Notes: generated by a model from the letters alone, not told the origin. Counted from the first letter of the stretch, positions 44,887 to 55,359 are shown. The stretch is DNA of 64,000 bases from Pseudoalteromonas piscicida (GCF_002208135.1 NZ_CP021646.1:37501-101500), one strand, 5' to 3'. Made by a program: numbers and translations.

Positions 44887-45063
44887 TTAACGCTCCTGTT
44901 GTTCTGCTTCAGGCTGGTTTGCTTGTGCTGCTTTCGGTTGGTTTGATTTTTTAGCCTGTTGCTCAGGCAAATAAAGCGGACCGCTTTGACCGCAACCCGA
45001 TAATCCGATTAAAGTAGTAAAAACAAGTGCCGTTACGCTAAATTTATAAGGTGTCGCTTTCAT
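44887..45063 (-). CDS. lptM: LPS translocon maturation lipoprotein LptM
   Basis: A 58-residue lipoprotein with lipobox LSGC (Cys24) directly followed by GQSGPLYLPEQQ. This is the conserved LptM (formerly YifL) motif xCGxxGPLYLP. LptM assists disulphide maturation of LptD in the outer membrane. The ATG is at 45063 and the stop is 1 base before lysA. The lptM-lysA-dapF order matches E. coli lptM-dapF with lysA inserted. The tail is Gln/Lys/Ala-rich. Confidence 0.93.
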   Translation of the reverse strand: MKATPYKFSVTALVFTTLIGLSGCGQSGPLYLPEQQAKKSNQPKAAQANQPEAEQQER

Positions 45064-45218
45064 TAGATAATTCGTGTCAGTGCCTTTATAATCGCAGAGT
45101 AACAGAATTGATAAAAAAAGCAGCTTTTCGCTATTGAAATTTCGTCTTCATCAAATTGCTCAAATAGCGAGTTAAGCTTAGGCACCATGCCGCAGTGCGT
45201 CAGTAAGAGGAAATCACG

Positions 45219-45539
45219 ATGACAGAAAGTGAATATCATGAGTTAGCCGATGCGCTAATGTTGACTATTGAAGAGCAGATCGATGATTGTGACGCTGATT
45301 TAGATTACGAATCAGCATCGGGAATTCTAGAGATTATTTTCCCTGACAAGAGCAAAATTGTGATCAACAAACAAGCACCATTGCACCAAGTCTGGGTGGC
45401 GACTAAGTTTAATGGTCATCACTTTGAGTTGCGTGGCGAACAGTGGATTGATAATCGCTCAGGTGCTGAGTTTTGGCAATTTATGAGCGACGCGGCGACT
45501 AAACAGGCAAATATCGCAATAGAGTGGCAGCACGATTAA
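45219..45539 (+). CDS. cyaY: Frataxin-like iron-sulphur assembly protein CyaY
   Basis: A 106-residue protein. It has the acidic first helix ([19 protein letters not shown]), the beta sheet including [20 protein letters not shown] and the conserved [16 protein letters not shown]. It modulates IscS-dependent Fe-S cluster assembly. It is divergent from lptM, as in enterobacteria. The ribosome site GAGG precedes the ATG. Confidence 0.96.
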   Translation: MTESEYHELADALMLTIEEQIDDCDADLDYESASGILEIIFPDKSKIVINKQAPLHQVWVATKFNGHHFELRGEQWIDNRSGAEFWQFMSDAATKQANIAIEWQHD

Positions 45540-46195
45540 TGTTGGAGTTTGTAGATTATCCTGCCAAAGGACAACATAAAGCGAGTATTATTTGGCTCCA
45601 TGGTTTAGGCGATTCAGGTAACGGCTTTTTACCCATTGCCTCTGAGTTGAACCTGCCTGACGAATTGGGTGCACACTTTATTTTCCCACATGCGCCAGAG
45701 CAGCCGGTAACCATAAATGGTGGCATGGTGATGCGTGCATGGTATGACATTAAATCATTTGATCTGGATAAAAGAGCGGATGAGCAAGGTGTGCGAGACT
45801 CATCTGCTCAGGTTGAAGCGTTAATTCGGGCAGAGTTAGATAAAGGCATTCCAGCTAACCGCATTATTCTAGCTGGTTTTTCTCAAGGGGGCGTGATCGC
45901 GCTACATCTTGCACCGCGTTTAACTGTTAAACTGGCTGGTGTCATGGCACTATCAACTTATATGTGTGTGCCTGAAAAGCTCAGCGCAGAAGCACAGCAA
46001 AGCGAGCTCACTATTTTTATGGCGCATGGCAGTGCTGATCCTGTTGTGCCGATGTTTGCAGGTGAGCTCGCATTTAACACGTTACAACAGCAAGGCTATG
46101 AAGTGAGCTGGCAAGACTACCCAATGGAGCATCAGGTCTGTCTTGAAGAGTTAAAAGCCATTCGCGCTTGGTTAATTACGAGATTGAGCGATTAA
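45539..46195 (+). CDS. Carboxylesterase/phospholipase family hydrolase
   Basis: A 218-residue alpha/beta hydrolase of the acyl-protein-thioesterase type. LHGLGDSGNGFLPIASEL carries the oxyanion-hole loop. The nucleophile is Ser in LAGFSQGGVIALHLA, with Asp in GSADPVVPM and His in MEHQVC. The start codon overlaps the cyaY stop (TAATG), implying coupling; a GTG at 45524 would extend it five codons into cyaY. Confidence 0.93.
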   Translation: MLEFVDYPAKGQHKASIIWLHGLGDSGNGFLPIASELNLPDELGAHFIFPHAPEQPVTINGGMVMRAWYDIKSFDLDKRADEQGVRDSSAQVEALIRAELDKGIPANRIILAGFSQGGVIALHLAPRLTVKLAGVMALSTYMCVPEKLSAEAQQSELTIFMAHGSADPVVPMFAGELAFNTLQQQGYEVSWQDYPMEHQVCLEELKAIRAWLITRLSD

Positions 46196-46240
46196 TAGTA
46201 AGTGGTATAAGGTACTGGTGACAGATACAGGAGCAAAGCA

Positions 46241-47128
46241 ATGTCACAAAAGATTGTCATAAAAACGTCGGTGAGTAAGCGACCCTCAGAGCCCTCAGCG
46301 GTGTCCTATCAATGGCACTGGAAACGCATTTTTATGGCAACGGCAGCATTTGCTAGCATTGCAACCGCGGGGGTTTATGGTGTCGTGGATAACGTCAACG
46401 CAGATGAAGATGATGTCCAAGTGGCAGTGCCTATGCATGCCACCATTGCGAAAACCGATGATACATCGCTGAACGACTCCCCTCTATTAGTAGACTCCAA
46501 AGAGGAGCGTGAGGGCGAGCAGCTAAGTGCTGAAACATCAGGTACCGTTTTAACGACGCCTGAACTCACCCCAGCTGGTGCCGCGACGACCTCAATAGAG
46601 GTCGCTCAAGTCATTGCGTTAGACCAAGTTCAACATCAAGATTTTGAAGAAACAGAAACAGAAACAGAAACAGAAACAGAAACAGAAACAGAGACAGAAA
46701 CAGAAACAGAAACAAGGGTTGAAGCTAGAAATCAATTTGATGCCGAAGCGCACATCGCCAGTGTCGCGCTAGGGGCAAAAATAGACACACAATTTATCAG
46801 CCGCGCTGTACTCACTACCATGATTGACGATCGCGAACCAACAAACGTGTTGAAAGATGTGATCGCGACCACTCAGTTTAGTGACAAGCTTTACTTTTTC
46901 ACTGAAGTACATGCACTTAAAGATCAAGTGGTGTCGCACCTGTGGTTCCATCAAGACGAGCTGATGGCAGAGGTGGAGCTCCCGATCCAAGCCGCGCGCT
47001 ATCGTACTTATTCAAGTAAGAACGTCATGCCGAGTCAAACCGGGGATTGGCGTGTTGAGGTGGTGACGCAGTCTGGGCAACTGCTTGCCCAAAAGACATT
47101 CCGCATCGTGGATAATAGTCAGCAATAA
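46241..47128 (+). CDS. DUF2914 domain membrane protein with Glu-Thr repeat
   Basis: A 295-residue protein. It has a cytoplasmic N-terminus and one membrane helix (about residues 29-48, IFMATAAFASIATAGVYGV). A long periplasmic linker contains about 11 Glu-Thr dipeptides. The C-terminal DUF2914 domain (~195-292) includes LYFFTEVHALKDQVVSHLWFH and DWRVEVVTQSGQLLAQKTF. DUF2914 domains are thought to bind periplasmic or cell-wall ligands. The gene lies between the cyaY-esterase pair and hemC. The ribosome site is AGGAG. Confidence 0.87.
   Translation: MSQKIVIKTSVSKRPSEPSAVSYQWHWKRIFMATAAFASIATAGVYGVVDNVNADEDDVQVAVPMHATIAKTDDTSLNDSPLLVDSKEEREGEQLSAETSGTVLTTPELTPAGAATTSIEVAQVIALDQVQHQDFEETETETETETETETETETETETRVEARNQFDAEAHIASVALGAKIDTQFISRAVLTTMIDDREPTNVLKDVIATTQFSDKLYFFTEVHALKDQVVSHLWFHQDELMAEVELPIQAARYRTYSSKNVMPSQTGDWRVEVVTQSGQLLAQKTFRIVDNSQQ
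46649..46714 (+). repeat. Hexanucleotide tandem repeat (GAAACA, 11 units)
   Basis: Eleven consecutive six-base units, one with a single change to GAGACA, encode the Glu-Thr run of the DUF2914 protein. A six-base period keeps the frame, so gain or loss of units would change linker length without frameshift. Confidence 0.9.
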
Positions 47129-47231
47129 TCTTACTTGCAGTATCGTGCATGGCAGCACGTGACTGACTGCCATCACCACATAATTAACTTTTTGCAGCTG
47201 CTATGACGCTGCAATAAATGAAAGGCAAATC

Positions 47232-48170
47232 ATGACAGAACAAGTTTCCATAATACGTATTGCAACGCGCAAAAGTGCTTTGGCGCTATGGCAAGCCGAA
47301 TTTGTTAAGGCTGAGCTTGAAAAACACCATGCTAATCTAAAAGTAGAGCTTGTGCCGATGTCGACAAAAGGCGACAAGATCTTAGACACACCATTGGCAA
47401 AAATTGGTGGTAAAGGGTTGTTCGTCAAAGAGCTTGAGCAGGCCATGCTAGAAGGGCGCGCAGATATTGCAGTGCATTCAATGAAAGATGTGCCAGTTGA
47501 CTTCCCTGAAGGGTTAGAGCTGCATACTATTTGTGAGCGTGAAGACCCAAGAGACGCGTTTGTATCTAATACTTATACTTCTCTTGCAGAGTTGCCTGAG
47601 GGGGCTGTGGTTGGCACATCAAGCCTACGTCGCCAATGTCAAATTCGAGCGGCTCGCCCAGACCTAGTTATTAAAGATTTACGTGGCAATGTTAATACTC
47701 GCCTAGCCAAACTGGATGCGGGTGAGTTTGATGCCATTATTTTGGCCGCTGCGGGACTTATCCGTTTAGAAATGGCTGATAGAATTGCAAGTTATATTGA
47801 ACCTGAAGCGTCATTACCGGCCAATGGTCAAGGAGCTGTCGGCATTGAATGTCGTAGCGATGATGCTCAAACCAAAGCGTTCCTTGCACCACTGGAACAC
47901 ACAGATACACGTATTCGTGTACTTGCCGAGCGGGCAATGAACCGCCGTTTGGAAGGGGGTTGTCAGGTTCCAATCGGTGCTTACGCAGAAGTATCGGGCG
48001 ATCAGGTATACTTGCGCGGCTTAGTGGGTGCTGTCGATGGCAGTGAAATCTTGCGCGGCGAGTGCTCAGGTACGGTTGCAGAGGCTGAGCAACTTGGAAT
48101 TCAGTTGGCAGAATCATTACTTGCACAAGGTGCAGATAAAATTCTTGCCGAGGTTTATAGGGACGCTTAA
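47232..48170 (+). CDS. hemC: Hydroxymethylbilane synthase (porphobilinogen deaminase)
   Basis: A 312-residue enzyme joining four porphobilinogens into hydroxymethylbilane in haem synthesis. It has [39 protein letters not shown] and the dipyrromethane-cofactor Cys in [13 protein letters not shown]. It is directly followed, with no gap, by the hemD-hemX fusion gene. cyaA, its usual divergent neighbour in enterobacteria, is absent here. Confidence 0.97.
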   Translation: MTEQVSIIRIATRKSALALWQAEFVKAELEKHHANLKVELVPMSTKGDKILDTPLAKIGGKGLFVKELEQAMLEGRADIAVHSMKDVPVDFPEGLELHTICEREDPRDAFVSNTYTSLAELPEGAVVGTSSLRRQCQIRAARPDLVIKDLRGNVNTRLAKLDAGEFDAIILAAAGLIRLEMADRIASYIEPEASLPANGQGAVGIECRSDDAQTKAFLAPLEHTDTRIRVLAERAMNRRLEGGCQVPIGAYAEVSGDQVYLRGLVGAVDGSEILRGECSGTVAEAEQLGIQLAESLLAQGADKILAEVYRDA

Positions 48171-49988
48171 ATGAAAGTTGTGCTAACTCGACCCGTCGGC
48201 AAATCAGAACCTTTATCTGAGTTACTGACACAGCAGCAAATTAGGTCAGTGATTTGCCCTGTATTGCAGCTTAACGGAGTGGCGGTGAGTGACACTGCCA
48301 AAGCAATGATAAGCGAAGCCGAGTTAGCTATTTTTGTCTCGCCAGATGCGGTGCGATACTTTCATCAATTAGAAGTACCATTAGCCGGACATTGCGCAGC
48401 TTTTGCTGTTGGTGAAGGTACGGCCGATGCAATCCAACAAACCCTAAATATCAAAGCTAAATACCCTAAACAACCTGATTCCGAAGGCTTGCTTGCTCTT
48501 GCGGAGCTGTCTGCTGTAGAGGGAAAGCGCGTACTGTTGGTCAAAGGGAAAGGCGGGCGCCTGGTCATTGCACAAACCTTAAAAGCACGGGGTGCTATTC
48601 TTGATAGCCTTGTGGTTTATGAACGCGTTGCCGTAAAAGACAATGCAGATGGCTGGTTAGACCACTGGCGAAGCCAACAGATTGAAGGTATAGTCATTAC
48701 CAGTAATAGTGCAGCGGATGCGATTTTTAATACGCAGTCGTCAGCAAGTAAAGATTGGTTGGCTCAGCGCACATTCTTTGTTGTGAGCCAACGTATTGCT
48801 GAGCATGTACAGCAATCCTATAACATCGAACAGTCTCAAATTGTGGTATGTCATGGCCCTGATAATCGTGCCATCGCAGGGAGTATCATCGACTATACCA
48901 AGCAGCAAGGGCGCAAAATGACTCAGTCTGAATCGCAAACAAAGAATACAAATACTCAGCAAGCTGCAAAAGCAGCAGAGCAAACTGTAACACCACATCA
49001 AGGTAAGGCGGGAGTGAGTAAGGTTGCGCTCCTTGCGTTATTGGTGGCGCTCGGCAGCGGCGCTGGTGCTGGCTATGTCTATTTGCAACAGCAACAACAG
49101 TTGCAACAAGCGTTGCTAGCTAATCAAGCGATTAATGCTGAAAATCAGTTACTAAACACGCAGCTGAGTGGCGCTAAATCGCAACTTCAACGAGTAGAAA
49201 AAGTGCTTGATTCGCTACAAGACAATGTCGCAAAGCGATTGGCTGAGCAGCAACAGCACGTGGAAACCCAGCTAACGCAGACGCTTACCAAGGCGCAGCA
49301 GCAAGTAAGCGGTGCAGTTGCCTCAGAAGCATTGTATTTACAGCGCCTTGCTGCATTTAAGGTTGCGGCAGAGCAAGACTATCTTGGCGCAATTGCCATT
49401 CTGCAGCGCTTGCAAGAGAGCTTAGAGTCTGAGCCCAATACGGCTGCTGTTAAGCAGGCGATTGCTACCGACATTGCGGCTTTGAAGGCCTTGCCTAAGC
49501 CGCAAACGGAGTCACTTTACTTTGAGCTTCATGGTTTATTGTCTCAAGTTGATACGCTAACGATCAAAACCAAACAAATTCCGCAAGCGACAGCGAGTGA
49601 AGATGCTGCGTTATCGCAACAGGTTGATGATTGGAAAGCGAACTTAAAGCGCTCTTGGCAGGGATTGGTTGATGATTTTATTACCATACGTCACCATGAT
49701 GAGGTAGTGATAGACCCACTCCTTGATAAGAACGAGCAACTGCTGATTCGCACACAGCTTCGTGCTTATTTAACCCAAGCACAAACCGCATTAATGGATC
49801 AACAAGCGAGCATTTACTTCAGTGCGCTTGATAGTGCAGCCGACACGTTGGCGCGTTATTTTGATACGCAGCAAGCGCCTGTGAGCGCGATGCAGCAGGC
49901 TTTAAACAAGCTGAGCCGCAGTGAAGTTCAGCGCCAAAAATCGATTGAGCTTGCCACCCCAGCAGCAGTAAAAGGGTGGCTAAAATGA
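48171..49988 (+). CDS. hemDX: Fused uroporphyrinogen-III synthase HemD / membrane protein HemX
   Basis: A 605-residue fusion. Residues 1-~245 are a complete HemD (LTRPVGKSEPL, IFVSPDAVRYF, VLLVKGKGGR, GIVITSNSAADAIF) that cyclises hydroxymethylbilane to uroporphyrinogen III. Residues ~250-605 are HemX: a cytoplasmic Gln/Thr-rich start, one membrane helix (ALLALLVALGSGAGAGYVYL) and a long periplasmic coiled coil. No stop separates the parts. An internal ATG at 48918, preceded by AAGGGCG, could still make separate HemX. The stop overlaps hemY by 4 bases. Confidence 0.93.
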   Translation: MKVVLTRPVGKSEPLSELLTQQQIRSVICPVLQLNGVAVSDTAKAMISEAELAIFVSPDAVRYFHQLEVPLAGHCAAFAVGEGTADAIQQTLNIKAKYPKQPDSEGLLALAELSAVEGKRVLLVKGKGGRLVIAQTLKARGAILDSLVVYERVAVKDNADGWLDHWRSQQIEGIVITSNSAADAIFNTQSSASKDWLAQRTFFVVSQRIAEHVQQSYNIEQSQIVVCHGPDNRAIAGSIIDYTKQQGRKMTQSESQTKNTNTQQAAKAAEQTVTPHQGKAGVSKVALLALLVALGSGAGAGYVYLQQQQQLQQALLANQAINAENQLLNTQLSGAKSQLQRVEKVLDSLQDNVAKRLAEQQQHVETQLTQTLTKAQQQVSGAVASEALYLQRLAAFKVAAEQDYLGAIAILQRLQESLESEPNTAAVKQAIATDIAALKALPKPQTESLYFELHGLLSQVDTLTIKTKQIPQATASEDAALSQQVDDWKANLKRSWQGLVDDFITIRHHDEVVIDPLLDKNEQLLIRTQLRAYLTQAQTALMDQQASIYFSALDSAADTLARYFDTQQAPVSAMQQALNKLSRSEVQRQKSIELATPAAVKGWLK

Positions 49989-51088
49989 TGGCAAAAATCA
50001 TCACCTTCGCGCTTATCTTTATCGCGCTAGCCGCCAGTCATTTGCTCATTGATGAGAAAGGCTATGTGTTGATCTCTTTCAATCAAACCACGATTGAAGG
50101 CAGCATAGTGTCTTTCACTATCTTGTTGTTGCTCGCCATCACCGCTTTAGTGTTGTTGGGTAAGGCAGTGCGTTGGTCATGGCATCGCCTAGTCAATACG
50201 AAAGGTCATTTTTCCAGAAAGCGTAAGCTAAAAGCGCAACAAGCATGGAATGAAAGTTTGTGGCTATTTATTAACGGCGAAGTGGAACAAGCCGCAACCT
50301 TGTTGACGAAAACGCCACAGCCGGATGAGCGCCAAGACTATGTTCGTGCCATCGCTGCAAAAGCGGCGTTAAAGCAAGGAGATGTTGTCAAAGCAAATAC
50401 AGAGTTAGAAGCAATATCTGACGACAACCAAGGGCAGCTCGCGGCACTGTGGCTGGAAGCAAATAATAGTGAACAGGCGTTAGCTTTACTTGATGACAAA
50501 ATGTCTGCGGCTAAACCGACTTCAGCGGTGCTTAGTGGTTACATTTTAGCTTGCCTACAGGCTAAGCAACCCGAGCTGGCTGCTGCACAAATCGCGAAGT
50601 GGCACAAAAAGCTTAGCTGGAGTGATGCCCAGTGGCAGAGTGTGTTTGAGCGCATGTTTGTGATAGCCCCAGAGCAAGCAGACACTTTGTTTAATACGCT
50701 ACCTAAGACAGTAAAAGCGCATGCAATACCAGCCCTTAATAGAGTGAAGCTGCAACAGGGACGCATAACGGAAGTGTTGGGTGAGCTCAAAAAGTTGCTC
50801 AAACAAGGTCAATATCACCAGCTGGCGGACCATCTGCAACACAGCACGCAAAGTAGTAATGAACTCAAGTTAGCACTGCAGCAGCAGTTGAAAAAACATC
50901 CAGGTGACAAGGAACTGCTGTTTGCATTGGCTTGCCTTTGCAATGCTGAGGGGGATTATGAACTTGCCGCGAAGATCTTTGATTCTTTAAGTGCAAACCC
51001 TTGGGAAGCGCGATGGAGTAAGCAAGCTCAGCTTGCCTACGAAAAAATGCATACGTACGAGAAAGCGTACTTAATCGCAAAATCATAA
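49985..51088 (+). CDS. hemY: Haem biosynthesis-associated protein HemY
   Basis: A 367-residue inner-membrane TPR protein. Two N-terminal membrane helices (about residues 3-22 and 40-62) are followed by the conserved loop KGHFSRKRKLKAQQAWNES and tetratricopeptide-like helices to the end. It is the gammaproteobacterial HemY, distinct from protoporphyrinogen oxidase HemY. The ATG at 49985 overlaps the hemDX stop (ATGA) with AAAGGG upstream; GTG at 49976 is less likely. Confidence 0.93.
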   Translation: MMAKIITFALIFIALAASHLLIDEKGYVLISFNQTTIEGSIVSFTILLLLAITALVLLGKAVRWSWHRLVNTKGHFSRKRKLKAQQAWNESLWLFINGEVEQAATLLTKTPQPDERQDYVRAIAAKAALKQGDVVKANTELEAISDDNQGQLAALWLEANNSEQALALLDDKMSAAKPTSAVLSGYILACLQAKQPELAAAQIAKWHKKLSWSDAQWQSVFERMFVIAPEQADTLFNTLPKTVKAHAIPALNRVKLQQGRITEVLGELKKLLKQGQYHQLADHLQHSTQSSNELKLALQQQLKKHPGDKELLFALACLCNAEGDYELAAKIFDSLSANPWEARWSKQAQLAYEKMHTYEKAYLIAKS

Positions 51089-51090
51089 CG

Positions 51091-51124
51091 AAAAGCCTGC
51101 GCAGCAATGTGCAGGCTTTTTTGC
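51091..51124 (+). terminator. Terminator of the hemC-hemDX-hemY operon
   Basis: AAAGCCTGC and GCAGGCTTT arms with a 10-base loop are followed by a T-run, 3 bases after the hemY stop. This is a strong Rho-independent terminator. Confidence 0.9.
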
Positions 51125-51220
51125 ATTAAAGTTAGCTATACTCAACTCTGACATATGTCCTTGCTATCTCAGTTTAGATGCGTATGATCCCAAAAATTTT
51201 AACTGCAAATCGAGTCTCTT

Positions 51221-52216
51221 ATGATCAATAACACACTTCCACTGTTAGATTTACATCGCCACTTAGATGGTAACGTTCGTGCTACAACGATTTTAGAACT
51301 TGGCCAGCAGTTTAATATGGATTTACCTGCAACAGACCTTGAAGGCCTACGCCCGCATGTTCAAGTGTTGGACAATGCGCCCAATCTAATGGCGTTTCTT
51401 GAAAAGCTAGATTGGGGCGTAAAAGTACTGGGTGACTACGATGCTTGTCGCCGTATTGCGATTGAAAATGTTGCCGACGCAGTTGCACAAGGTATTGATT
51501 ACACTGAGCTAAGGTTTAGTCCTTACTACATGGCAAAAACCCATAATCTACACCCGCAGGGCGTTGTTGAAGCCGTAGTAGACGGTGTACAAAGTGCAGT
51601 CAAGGGTCAAGACATCAAGGTTAACCTGATCGGGATTATGTCACGCACATTTGGTGTGGAGAAATGCCAATATGAACTAGACGCGCTACTTGCCTTTAAA
51701 GAGCAGTTGGTTGCGATTGACCTCGCGGGTGACGAACTGGGCTTCCCTGGCGAGCTGTTTATTGAACATTACAAGCAGGTTCGCGATGCCTATCTTGGCG
51801 TGACGGTACATGCTGGCGAAGCTGAGGGCGCGGTAAGTATCTGGCAAGCCATTAAAGAACTTGGTGCAACACGTATCGGTCACGGAGTTAAAGCAATCCA
51901 TGACCCAGCACTGATGGACTATTTACGTGATAATCGTATCGGGATCGAGTCTTGTTTAACCAGTAACATCCAAACAAGCACCGTCGAAAGTTTAACAACG
52001 CATCCACTGAAAGCATTTTTAGATCATGGCGTATTGGCAACCATCAATACTGATGATCCTGCGGTTCAAGGTATTGAGTTGGATAACGAGTATAGCCATG
52101 CGGCTGCGGCGGCAGGTTTAGATTTGAGTGATATCCATAAAGCGCAGCGCAATGCAGTTGAGATTGCCTTTTTAAGCGAAGCTGACAAAAAAGCGTTGCT
52201 TGCAAAGAAAGCGTAA
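51221..52216 (+). CDS. add: Adenosine deaminase
   Basis: A 331-residue zinc enzyme deaminating (deoxy)adenosine. The metal and substrate motifs are present: [10 protein letters not shown] (HxH), [16 protein letters not shown] and [10 protein letters not shown]. The length is normal for the bacterial type. It is a single gene with its own promoter region after the hem operon terminator. A hairpin shared with the convergent CBS gene follows it. Confidence 0.95.
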   Translation: MINNTLPLLDLHRHLDGNVRATTILELGQQFNMDLPATDLEGLRPHVQVLDNAPNLMAFLEKLDWGVKVLGDYDACRRIAIENVADAVAQGIDYTELRFSPYYMAKTHNLHPQGVVEAVVDGVQSAVKGQDIKVNLIGIMSRTFGVEKCQYELDALLAFKEQLVAIDLAGDELGFPGELFIEHYKQVRDAYLGVTVHAGEAEGAVSIWQAIKELGATRIGHGVKAIHDPALMDYLRDNRIGIESCLTSNIQTSTVESLTTHPLKAFLDHGVLATINTDDPAVQGIELDNEYSHAAAAAGLDLSDIHKAQRNAVEIAFLSEADKKALLAKKA

Positions 52217-52225
52217 GCCGAAATT

Positions 52226-52250
52226 GCTGTGTGGGATCATCCCGCACAGC
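52226..52250. terminator. Bidirectional hairpin between add and the CBS gene
   Basis: GCTGTGTGGGA and TCCCGCACAGC form an 11-bp stem with one G-T type mismatch and a 3-base loop. It overlaps the last codons of the minus-strand CBS gene. There is no long T-run. Confidence 0.6.
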
Positions 52251-52647
52251 TAAGATAGCTCTCTTTTAGTGCCGCAACGACTTGACTGCGCGTCACAATA
52301 CCAATAACTTTGCCGTCATTGAGTACGGGATAGACCTTAGGACTATTTTGTTGCATACGCTGTGCAAGATCGACAACGGTTGTTGCACCTTCAACGCTGA
52401 GAGCAGGCGTTGCCAGTAAATCTCTCACCTGTACTTTACCATCACAAAAGTAGCTGGAATTAAGCAAAGGCTTGAGTAGCTGCTGCTCTGAAATAAATCC
52501 AACAAGATGACGCTGTGCATCTATTACTGGCGCACCAATTAAATGATGCTTTTGCAGCAAACTAATCGCGTCGGTTAGTTCAGTCTCAGCGGTTAAGGCT
52601 GGGAAATCGGGTGACATGATGTCACGAACATAAACTTTACTCATCAT
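52237..52647 (-). CDS. CBS-domain protein
   Basis: A 136-residue protein consisting of two CBS motifs (VRDIMSPDFPALTAETELTD and VRDLLATPALSVEGATTVVD at the start of each). It probably binds an adenine nucleotide or similar ligand and acts as a regulatory partner. The ATG at 52647 (or the next codon) is chosen because the 39 upstream codons (to 52764) lack CBS-like sequence and a ribosome site. Confidence 0.87.
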   Translation of the reverse strand: MMSKVYVRDIMSPDFPALTAETELTDAISLLQKHHLIGAPVIDAQRHLVGFISEQQLLKPLLNSSYFCDGKVQVRDLLATPALSVEGATTVVDLAQRMQQNSPKVYPVLNDGKVIGIVTRSQVVAALKESYLSCAG

Positions 52648-52801
52648 ACTTCTCACGGTGCTTGGGTGTAATATGAGAATAGGGGGAAATGGTGGTTTGG
52701 TAAAATGGATTGTTTTGATTGGTTTGTTCTGTTTTTTCAATGTGTGACTAAAGGCCAGCCACACATTGAATAACGCTCTGGCTACTTAACTGAAGCCGAG
52801 G

Positions 52802-53515
52802 TTATTTAATAAACGCAAAAGCGTCCGCGTACATAAAGTCGCGCTCAGCACCATGGTTGATAAAGTCATCACGCACGATGCCAATCATATCAAAGCGGCC
52901 TGCCATATAAATGCTGTACGGCTCTAAAGAAACGATATCTTTCATCACGGCCTGATGAACGAAACCGCGATGGCCTTGCCATGCCTCACTGGCATTTTCT
53001 ACCACAGGAATAAACTGAAAGTGTTTATTTGAGGCGGCCCAAGCTTCCATTTCGGCTTTTGCATATAGCGCCGACTCTTCTTTTACACCCCAGTAAAATA
53101 GCACCGGTTGGTCGTAACCTGTTTCAGCTAAGTGATCAGCCATAGATTTGACATAAGAAAACCCAGTGCCGCCTGCTAGCAGTACTAAAGGACGCGCTTG
53201 ATCAACACGGATCTGAGATACGCCAAGCCCGACTTCTAATGCGACGGTTTGCTTTGTATCAAAAGCGTTACGTAAGTAATCTAGTGATTGCATGGCATAA
53301 GAGTCTGCGCCAGAAGCACCGATATGTAACTCTAACTGCTCTGTTTTTGAAGGGCTGCTGGCAATCGAGAAAGCACGTTTGTCTTTTTCACCAAGTACCA
53401 ATTGCAGATACTGGCCGGCTTCGAATTGCACCGCTTCTTCAGGTTTTAATATAACTTTGTGAACAAATTCCGTAAGAGGTGTAATTGAGACAACCTCTGC
53501 TGCTAATACTTGCAT
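52802..53515 (-). CDS. fre: NAD(P)H-flavin reductase
   Basis: A 237-residue ferredoxin-reductase-fold enzyme that reduces free flavins with NAD(P)H. It has the flavin-binding KRAFSIASSPS, the nucleotide-binding LVLLAGGTGFSYVKSMADHL and SIYMAGRFDM near the C-terminus. It lies 77 bases downstream of ubiD on the same strand, the same pair as in E. coli. Reduced flavin can also serve UbiX-type prenyl-FMN synthesis needed by UbiD, though UbiX is not here. Confidence 0.95.
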   Translation of the reverse strand: MQVLAAEVVSITPLTEFVHKVILKPEEAVQFEAGQYLQLVLGEKDKRAFSIASSPSKTEQLELHIGASGADSYAMQSLDYLRNAFDTKQTVALEVGLGVSQIRVDQARPLVLLAGGTGFSYVKSMADHLAETGYDQPVLFYWGVKEESALYAKAEMEAWAASNKHFQFIPVVENASEAWQGHRGFVHQAVMKDIVSLEPYSIYMAGRFDMIGIVRDDFINHGAERDFMYADAFAFIK

Positions 53516-53592
53516 GTGTTACCTTTATTAAGCACGTGGCTAAAGTCTGTGCACTCTAGCATAGCTGAGTGCACAATGTTAGATGATATATG

Positions 53593-55065
53593 TCATTTGA
53601 TGGTGATCCCTAGAGTATCCCAAATTTCGTCAACACGTTGTTTAACCTCGGGATCCATAACGATAGGCTCGCCCCATTCACGGTCGGTCTCACCAGGCCA
53701 TTTGTTAGTTGCATCCATACCCATTTTAGAGCCAAGTCCGGACACGGGAGAAGCAAAATCGAGATAATCAATAGGCGTGCTTTCAACTAAGGTGGTGTCT
53801 CTGGCGGGATCCATACGTGTTGTTATCGCCCAAATCACATCATTCCAGTCGCGAGCATTCACATCATCATCGCAAACAATGACAAACTTGGTGTACATAA
53901 ATTGTCTAAGGAAAGACCATACACCCATCATCACGCGTTTAGCATGCCCCGGATATTGTTTCTTCATGGTGACGACCGCCATGCGGTATGAGCAGCCTTC
54001 CGGTGGAAGGTAAAAATCGACGATTTCCGGAAATTGCTTTTGTAAAATCGGCACGAATACTTCGTTGAGGGCAACACCAAGAATGGCAGGCTCATCAGGC
54101 GGGCGGCCCGTATAAGTGCTGTGATAAATTGGATCTTTGCGATGTGTCATATGGGTGACAGTCATTACAGGGAAGTCGTCAACTTCATTGTAGTAGCCGG
54201 TGTGATCGCCATACGGACCTTCTGGCGCGAGTTCGCCCGGTTGAATATATCCTTCTAAGACGATTTCAGCGCTTGCTGGTACTTGCAGTTCGTTAGAAAT
54301 AGATTGAACGACCTGCGTCTTACTACCGCGCAGTAGACCAGCAAATGCGTATTCGCTTAGGGTATCCGGCACTGGAGTTACCGCACCCAAAATCGTCGCC
54401 GGATCAGCACCGAGTGCTACAGATACCGGATACGGTTCGCCTGGGTGCTCTTTGCACCATTCTTGAAAATCAAGCGCACCGCCGCGATGTGATAGCCAGC
54501 GCATAATGATTTTGTTTTTACCTAATAGCTGCTGACGATAAATCCCCAAGTTCTGACGCTTTTTATAAGGACCTTTGGTTACCGTTAACCCCCATGTGAT
54601 TAAAGGTGCGGCATCACCAGGCCAGCAATGTTGAATAGGCAGCTTGGTGAGATCGACCTCATCCCCGCTCAGCACGACTTCCTGGCATGGGGCTTTTTTC
54701 ACTTCTTTAGCAGGCATATTCAACACTTGTTTGAACACCGGCAGCTGACCAATGGCTTCTTTAATTCCCTTCGGTGGATCGGGTTCTTTTAAAAAAGCGA
54801 GTAACTTGCCGACTTCTCTTAGTTCACTGACATCGCTTTGCCCCATGCCCATTGCGACTCGCTTTGGTGTGCCAAATAGGTTTGCCAGTACAGGGATGTC
54901 ATAACCAACAGGGTTTTCAAATAGGATAGCGGGTCCACCTGCTCGCAGCGTTCTGTCTGCAATTTCAGTCATCTCTAATTTGGTGGAAATAGGCTGCTTG
55001 ACGCGAACAAGTTCTCCTTGCTTTTCAAGCTGGGCTATAAAATCTCTTAAGTCTTGGTATTTCAT
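53593..55065 (-). CDS. ubiD: 3-octaprenyl-4-hydroxybenzoate decarboxylase
   Basis: A 490-residue prenyl-FMN-dependent decarboxylase of ubiquinone synthesis. It has [20 protein letters not shown] at the start, the [20 protein letters not shown] core, [12 protein letters not shown], and [19 protein letters not shown] towards the end, all characteristic of UbiD. It is 77 bases upstream of fre. Confidence 0.97.
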   Translation of the reverse strand: MKYQDLRDFIAQLEKQGELVRVKQPISTKLEMTEIADRTLRAGGPAILFENPVGYDIPVLANLFGTPKRVAMGMGQSDVSELREVGKLLAFLKEPDPPKGIKEAIGQLPVFKQVLNMPAKEVKKAPCQEVVLSGDEVDLTKLPIQHCWPGDAAPLITWGLTVTKGPYKKRQNLGIYRQQLLGKNKIIMRWLSHRGGALDFQEWCKEHPGEPYPVSVALGADPATILGAVTPVPDTLSEYAFAGLLRGSKTQVVQSISNELQVPASAEIVLEGYIQPGELAPEGPYGDHTGYYNEVDDFPVMTVTHMTHRKDPIYHSTYTGRPPDEPAILGVALNEVFVPILQKQFPEIVDFYLPPEGCSYRMAVVTMKKQYPGHAKRVMMGVWSFLRQFMYTKFVIVCDDDVNARDWNDVIWAITTRMDPARDTTLVESTPIDYLDFASPVSGLGSKMGMDATNKWPGETDREWGEPIVMDPEVKQRVDEIWDTLGITIK

Positions 55066-55359
55066 TGGCGCACTATGAATTGAGTTTGGCCTAGTATATC
55101 AACTAGGCATATTTTTCCTAGCTGTACGGATGGGATGGTGAAAAGGTTTAGCAACTCACTTTTGCATCTACACTATTGCGAAATAGACTACACTTTCAGG
55201 ACTTATCGGCTTGTCAGTGCGCCAGAGCAAGTGTATAAATTGTTATAAAAAGATGTGTGTGTTGAGTTGTTTTGATATGAAACAAGCAAAAATCGACTTT
55301 CGATGTAGCTCACATACCCTTTGCGCTATAGTCGCTGCGGTTGCATAAAACGATATCCT

